Positions 7,011 through 10,694 of a DNA stretch of 10,694 nt are shown one piece after another. The position numbers and the translations under genes are program-made. Within the stretch, counting starts at the first letter, position 1, and every line of letters begins with the position of its first letter. This DNA comes from Euperipatoides rowelli (Eukaryota; Onychophora; Udeonychophora; Euonychophora; Peripatopsidae): the NCBI GenBank assembly GCA_003024985.2, contig PXIH01S0000314.1. The stretch is one strand, 5' to 3'. The notes below the pieces were generated by a model that saw only the letters and a program-made list of their open reading frames with translations, was not told the origin of the DNA and did no database searches.

Positions 7011-7105
7011 GGAACTTGACCTAACTAATATTTATAAACATTATTAACAACTAGTCTGGCTCAAATCATCCAGTCAATATTCGACTCAAATAACTTACTC
7101 AGAAT

Positions 7106-7126
7106 TCATTTCTAGTTTAGAAATGA
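7106..7126. other. Perfect 9-bp hairpin
   Basis: TCATTTCTA (7106-7114) pairs with TAGAAATGA (7118-7126) around a GTT loop. It is isolated, with no flanking gene, and no role is inferred. Confidence 0.6.
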
Positions 7127-7439
7127 TTTTAAAAGTTCTTGAAGTCAACAACTTCCATGAAATAACTTCTAACACAATAAAAATGTATATATTTCTTTTC
7201 AGTTAACAGCTCTATTTTTCGAATTTTTTGGGTAGTGTTGTACACAAAGCAATTATTCATTCAAAATGCACTAAATTCATCACAGAATGAGCAAAAATTT
7301 ATGGGAGGCTTTGTCTCCCTAACATCTAAACTGGGACTCTGTCCCTGGATTCCATAGGTTTGATCCACTGGCCATAGATAAACAGAGTCAACTATCAAAA
7401 AAACTTAAGGTGGCCCTATGTAAGTAGATAGGTGTAGGA

Positions 7440-7568
7440 AAGCCCCCAACTTAGCTGGGGGGGGGGGCTGCTTGGGCCTGTAGTCCCAAGGCCTTGGGGG
7501 GAATATGCATGGACAACTTCCATAAGAAACTACACAGTTATGACTAGGGTCAACATGGGGGGGGGGGG
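7440..7568 (+). repeat. G-tract and palindrome cluster
   Basis: CCCCCA (7443-7448) can pair with TGGGGG (7456-7461). Eleven G run from 7457 to 7467, a perfect 14-bp palindrome CCCAAGGCCTTGGG lies at 7485-7498, G6 follows at 7496-7501, and 12 G run from 7557 to 7568. The block is far more GC-rich than its surroundings and leads into repeat B copy 4, so it is probably part of a larger repetitive element. The overlapping ORFs at 7405-7767 (minus) and 7540-7752 (plus) translate to Pro- or Gly-rich peptides with no recognised domain and are not called. Confidence 0.6.
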
Positions 7569-7680
7569 CATAGGCCTGTACAATGGGCCCCTTAGGATTG
7601 TTAGTGTAAACAATGGACATGTAGTCAATACAACCCTCCCCATAAAAAATGTTCATCAAATCCGACAAGAAGACAAGAAA

Positions 7681-7725
7681 ACGTCCATTCAACCAAAAAA
7701 AAAAGCTTATCAAATATTTACTAAA
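7681..7725 (+). repeat. Dispersed repeat B, copy 4 (partial)
   Basis: ACGTCCATTCAACCAAAA and then AAAGCTTATCAAATATTTAC match the left and middle parts of copies 1-3 (for example TCCATACAACC at 40-50 and GCTTATCAAAATATTTAC at 3069-3086). The right end with CTGAA, a T run and CTGYGGA is missing. Confidence 0.65.
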
Positions 7726-7740
7726 AAGTGTCCCTGTAAC

Positions 7741-8660
7741 AAAAAGGCTTAGGTCAAGGGATCCCATCTAGATTTCCAGTCCCAGGGACCTGATTCGGAT
7801 GTTGGGTCCTGGGTTCAAGGGTGTATTTAGAGAAACAAGCAGGAGAGAGGGCTCAATCAGAAACAGAGTAAAATTTAATACGGTACCTTGATTTCATTTT
7901 AAACACTTTATTTCAACTGGGTTGAGGGATGCTTTAAGCCTCCCAAAGGTACTTAGAGAGGAATCCATAAAAGCTAATGCTTTTTTTTAAGATTTTTTTT
8001 TTTTAGTTTTAGAACTGCAGTCTAAAAGATATACAGCACAAAAAATATTAATAAAATTATTTATTAAATAAATTTATTCTTGAATTTCATATTTTTACAT
8101 ACAATAAGTATAATCGTTGGATATTCACAATCTATAAAGTACTTCAGTTACAAATAATTTTTTCAGTACATTTCAACTTTAAATAAAAAAAAAATCTACA
8201 ACATATGAAACAGTTTGGCCAATTTTTGGGCTTGCAGAATTTGCAGACCGTCAACTAGACACCCCCCCCCTCCCGTAGGGCAGAAATGTATTACTTATTC
8301 GTACAAACATTTAAACAGTAAAATCTAATTCAATAAAAGTTGTTTTTGCTGTATATTGGTTTTACATTTGGCATATCCAAAATCGTTAATCTCCTGTAAA
8401 GCCTTTTAAGATTCCTCAAGAGTGAATAAATTCAAATTATTTTAATTCATGTATCTTTGATTCTATGTAAAAAGAAACCGCGTAAATTGAGGGATTATGG
8501 CGTTACTGTATCTGAATCGAATAGGCTAATTTATATTATCCATTTCTGAAGCTGGCATATTGTTCGGAGAAATAATACTCATCACTGCCTGCAGTTAATT
8601 ATACCTTATTGTTTCAATTTATTTTTCTTACTTTAAGGGAAAAGGTGCTTAAGCCACCCT
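7741..8660. other. AT-rich sequence, no gene seen
   Basis: Near the start are GTCCCAGGGAC (7781-7791, palindromic) and GGGTCCTGGG (7804-7813). These loosely echo GGGACTCTGTCCCTGG at 7333-7348, so 7300-7830 might be one element. There is a C9 run at 8262-8270. No exon, RNA gene or protein similarity is recognised. Confidence 0.5.
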
Positions 8661-9170
8661 CCGCCCCCCCCCCCCTTTCCTCAATACGCTAATTGTTGAG
8701 TAGGTGCTGTAGGTAGAAAAGTTTGGTCTATCATTGAATAGTCATCATTAAAAAATACTTATTGTAATAGCAAATTGAGAGATCGATAAAATGTTAACGT
8801 AGATAGCCTACCTGTGCAGGTAAAACTAATATTTATTATTAGTTTATTACGATTATTATTCAGTTTCGATTATTTCAGAATGTTTCAGTGTCCCCAATTT
8901 GACAAGATTTACATTGATTAAGACAGTTGTAAAAAAAAAAAATATGTTAAATGTAAACGCTTTGGTTAATAAATAAAGCTTTTCATGTTTTATTTTTTTT
9001 TGAATAATAGCCTAATAAAAAAATTACTTGATTTTAGTTATCTTTCGGAGTAAATAATAATTTTATTTCCCAAACAAATAATAAAAAGAAATTAAAGAAT
9101 CAATTTAAATTACGATTCTTTTAGCCACTTAGTTGTCAAACTTGTTAGATAAATGTTCTTTAGTTTGTCT
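8661..9170. other. AT-rich sequence with poly-C run and AT hairpin
   Basis: C12 lies at 8664-8675. AAACTAATA (8823-8831) and TATTAGTTT (8837-8845) form a perfect 9-bp stem with loop TTTAT. No gene is supported. Confidence 0.55.
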
Positions 9171-9173
9171 TCC

Positions 9174-9214
9174 ATTTCATTTAAATGTTATTTATTTCAT
9201 TTTAAATGTTATTT
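9174..9214 (+). repeat. Two-unit tandem repeat of 20-21 bp
   Basis: ATTTCATTTAAATGTTATTT (9174-9193) is followed by the same sequence with one extra T (9194-9214). ATTTGATG after it may be the start of a third unit. Confidence 0.85.
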
Positions 9215-10055
9215 ATTTGATGATGGTATGAATAATCCGTCAGAATAAAGAATACACTTTAATTACATGTTTAAAAATCTAAAACGAAATTGTACAAGAT
9301 TCAAGTCATTATTGTCTGAGTCACTAGCAAGTCGTAACTTGCGAGAGTTCGTCTGGCTGACACAAATTTCTGTTTGAACAACAACAAAAAATTAGTTATC
9401 AGTCAGCCCCTCTGACATGTTTAAAGATAAGATCCGCCAAGAATCACGTCTGGATCATAGGTGAAAAGTCATCACTTTAAAATTTAGACCATTTATTTGA
9501 AACAAAATGAAGTCTTGGCCTTGCGTTTATTCAGACCATCACAACCACGTGATCAGAACTTTATACCTTCTCGTCAATTTTCAATTATTGATTTCACGTG
9601 TTTTTAATTTTTTTCTTCACTGAAATTATGCTAAAAGATGTTGATTTTACAACAGCACGATATATAATTGTAAATGAAAGTAAATATTTAACTTTTTAAA
9701 ATTATGACTTACTTACCCAACAAGGGGATGAGAGGTATTTACAAAATTTTAAATGTTTTTTTTTTATTTATTTATTTTTCGATTCGAATCCTGCATTTAT
9801 TGAGAAGACGGACATGTCTTATCAATTGAGATTTTACTAAAGCTGCAGGCTGGAATTAATGGAAAAAATAAAACAAACATTTTACATTAACGTTTTATAT
9901 ATCAAAAAAATAAAAACTAATAAAACGATTTTTTTTAAAAAAGGTTTTTCTAATTTCTCCCCAATTTAAAAATAAATTTCCTTTCCAATCATAATGAATA
10001 ATTGAGAGATAATTGAAAAGCCTGTTAATAATTGATGCACAGGTTCTTTGATTTT
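9215..10055. other. Sequence without recognised genes
   Basis: 9310-9560 is less AT-rich than its flanks. It contains GCAAGTCGTAACTTGC (6-bp stem) and GGCTGAC (9355-9361) with an inverted GTCAGCC (9402-9408). It could be unique regulatory or decayed sequence, but no motif or coding frame supports a call. 9640-10055 is AT-rich filler. Confidence 0.5.
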
Positions 10056-10059
10056 AACA

Positions 10060-10250
10060 TGGGCAGTGTACTTTGGAAAAACCCAGGCGAGCTGTTAAAG
10101 CTAGGGGAAAACACTGTTCCATAACTGCCCTAGCCGGGGCATGACCCTGTATACCCCAATATCGGGGTGTGAACCTGTACACCCCAGCATATGCCTTCCG
10201 TTCATCAAAGTGGAAGCAAATCTGCTCAACCACGGAATGAGGCCCCAATT
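10060..10250 (-). other. GC-richer island with four successive hairpins, possible structured RNA or SINE-like element
   Basis: In order on the plus strand: GCTAGGG (10100-10106) pairs with CCCTAGC (10128-10134). GGGGCAT (10136-10142) pairs with ATACCCC (10151-10157) around GACCCTGT. GGGGTGT (10164-10170) pairs with ACACCCC (10179-10185) around GAACCTGT. CTTCC (10195-10199) pairs with GGAAG (10212-10216). The second and third are diverged tandem copies with a 28-bp period. On the minus strand there is an A-box-like TGGTTGAGCAG (10232-10222), a B-box-like GTTCACACC with one mismatch (10174-10166), and T5 at 10081-10077, as in an RNA polymerase III unit. It does not fold as a tRNA. Minus-strand ORFs of 64 and 60 codons cover it but resemble no known protein. 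A non-coding element is favoured; an exon is not excluded. Confidence 0.35.
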
Positions 10251-10259
10251 ATTAAGATT

Positions 10260-10600
10260 TTTGCACCAAATACATATCATCAATACAAGGCACTAATGAC
10301 TTAAAAAAAAAAAGACAAAATACCTATTACAAATTCGTTAAAGTTTAAGTTGAAATTTAATTAAACTAGATTTGAACCATTTATTTTGAAAAACAAAACT
10401 GGAGATTTGACATATCTTGTGTATATAAGGTTCTAATTTTAGCCAAAAAATAACACCATGGTCTCAATTTAACATTTCTAAAAACCACGTGATTACTATT
10501 TTCCATATAACAAAAAAAACAAAAAAAAAAACATATAACATTAACCAAGCAGAGCATTTAAATCTCAACATAAAAAGGACTACATCAAGTCACTATTGGT
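10260..10600. other. AT-rich sequence, no gene seen
   Basis: A-rich runs (10302-10313, 10513-10532) and ordinary AT-rich sequence only. Confidence 0.55.
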
Positions 10601-10611
10601 AGGGTTCGTAT

Positions 10612-10694
10612 CTGTCCCGTTTTTTATGAAAACGTCCCTTAATTGGCTCAACTGTCCCGGTGTCCCAACAAGGTCTATTGGGACACCTTTTTGT
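10612..10694 (+). repeat. GTCCC-rich repeat end with terminal hairpin, cut by the window edge
   Basis: GTCCC occurs at 10614, 10634, 10654 and 10662, and inverted in GGGAC at 10680. GGTGTCCCAA (10659-10668) pairs perfectly with TTGGGACACC (10678-10687) around a nine-base loop and is followed by TTTTT. This looks like the end of a repetitive element that continues beyond the window. Confidence 0.5.

Noticed and set aside
7540-7752. Plus-strand 70-codon ORF
   Set aside because: It starts at the G12 run and covers the B repeat, so the Lys/Gln-rich end comes from the A run. No sign of a protein.
7405-7767. Minus-strand 120-codon ORF, the longest in the window
   Set aside because: It spans poly-G/poly-C runs and repeat B copy 4, its translation is Pro-rich where the C runs are read, and no domain is recognised. 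It is best explained as a chance ORF in repetitive DNA.
10164-10250. A tRNA gene on the minus strand, from the A-box- and B-box-like motifs
   Set aside because: No acceptor stem pairs, there is no anticodon arm, and the B-box has a mismatch. The spacing is longer than in ordinary tRNAs.
10054-10283. Two overlapping minus-strand ORFs (64 and 60 codons) in the hairpin island
   Set aside because: They use different frames over the same block, neither resembles a known protein, and the palindromic structure of the DNA explains the lack of stops. An exon remains possible but unsupported.

Overview
The window looks like AT-rich, gene-poor nuclear DNA of an animal. By eye the base composition is roughly 70% A+T. 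Long A and T runs occur throughout. I find no long open reading frame, no bacterial-style operon, no ribosome binding sites, no rRNA and no complete tRNA. The recognisable content is eukaryotic transposon debris: a decayed Tc1-like transposase, what looks like the 3' end of a non-LTR retrotransposon, and several small dispersed or palindromic repeats. An arthropod is plausible. A copepod such as a sea louse would fit the AT-rich, Tc1-rich, poly-G-dotted character, but that is an impression and nothing here proves it.

Layout. Positions 1-600 hold a copy of a roughly 100-bp dispersed repeat (called B here) and a probable LINE 3' end with a stem-loop and a (TAAA)5 tail. Positions 600-1880 are AT-rich filler with one stretch (about 1326-1523) that has splice-site-like signals. 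Positions 1885-2110 hold the first copy of a second dispersed family (called A). Positions 2690-3503 hold a minus-strand Tc1 transposase pseudogene. It is split by a B copy, carries a 21-bp tandem duplication near its C-terminus, and ends at a perfect 18-bp inverted repeat that abuts another, inverted B copy. Positions 4040-4910 hold two more A copies, a roughly 200-bp imperfect palindrome that resembles a MITE, and a three-unit tandem repeat. Positions 5484-5730 hold a direct duplication with a 144-bp period. Positions 6431-6515 are a poly-G run plus a GATA-type microsatellite. Positions 6885-7010 hold another A copy. Positions 7440-7725 hold G-rich, palindrome-rich sequence running into a partial B copy. 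From 7740 to 10050 there is mostly AT-rich sequence with poly-C runs and small repeats. Positions 10060-10250 form a compositionally distinct island with four successive hairpins, and the window ends in a GTCCC-rich repeat with a terminal hairpin.

No genes work together here. The history is one of repeated insertion: a Tc1-like element decayed, a B element inserted into it, and local duplications and a fold-back followed. The most interesting unexplained structure is the hairpin island near 10.1-10.25 kb. On the minus strand it keeps base pairing between two diverged hairpin copies and has weak RNA polymerase III-like signals. I found no convincing undescribed protein system.
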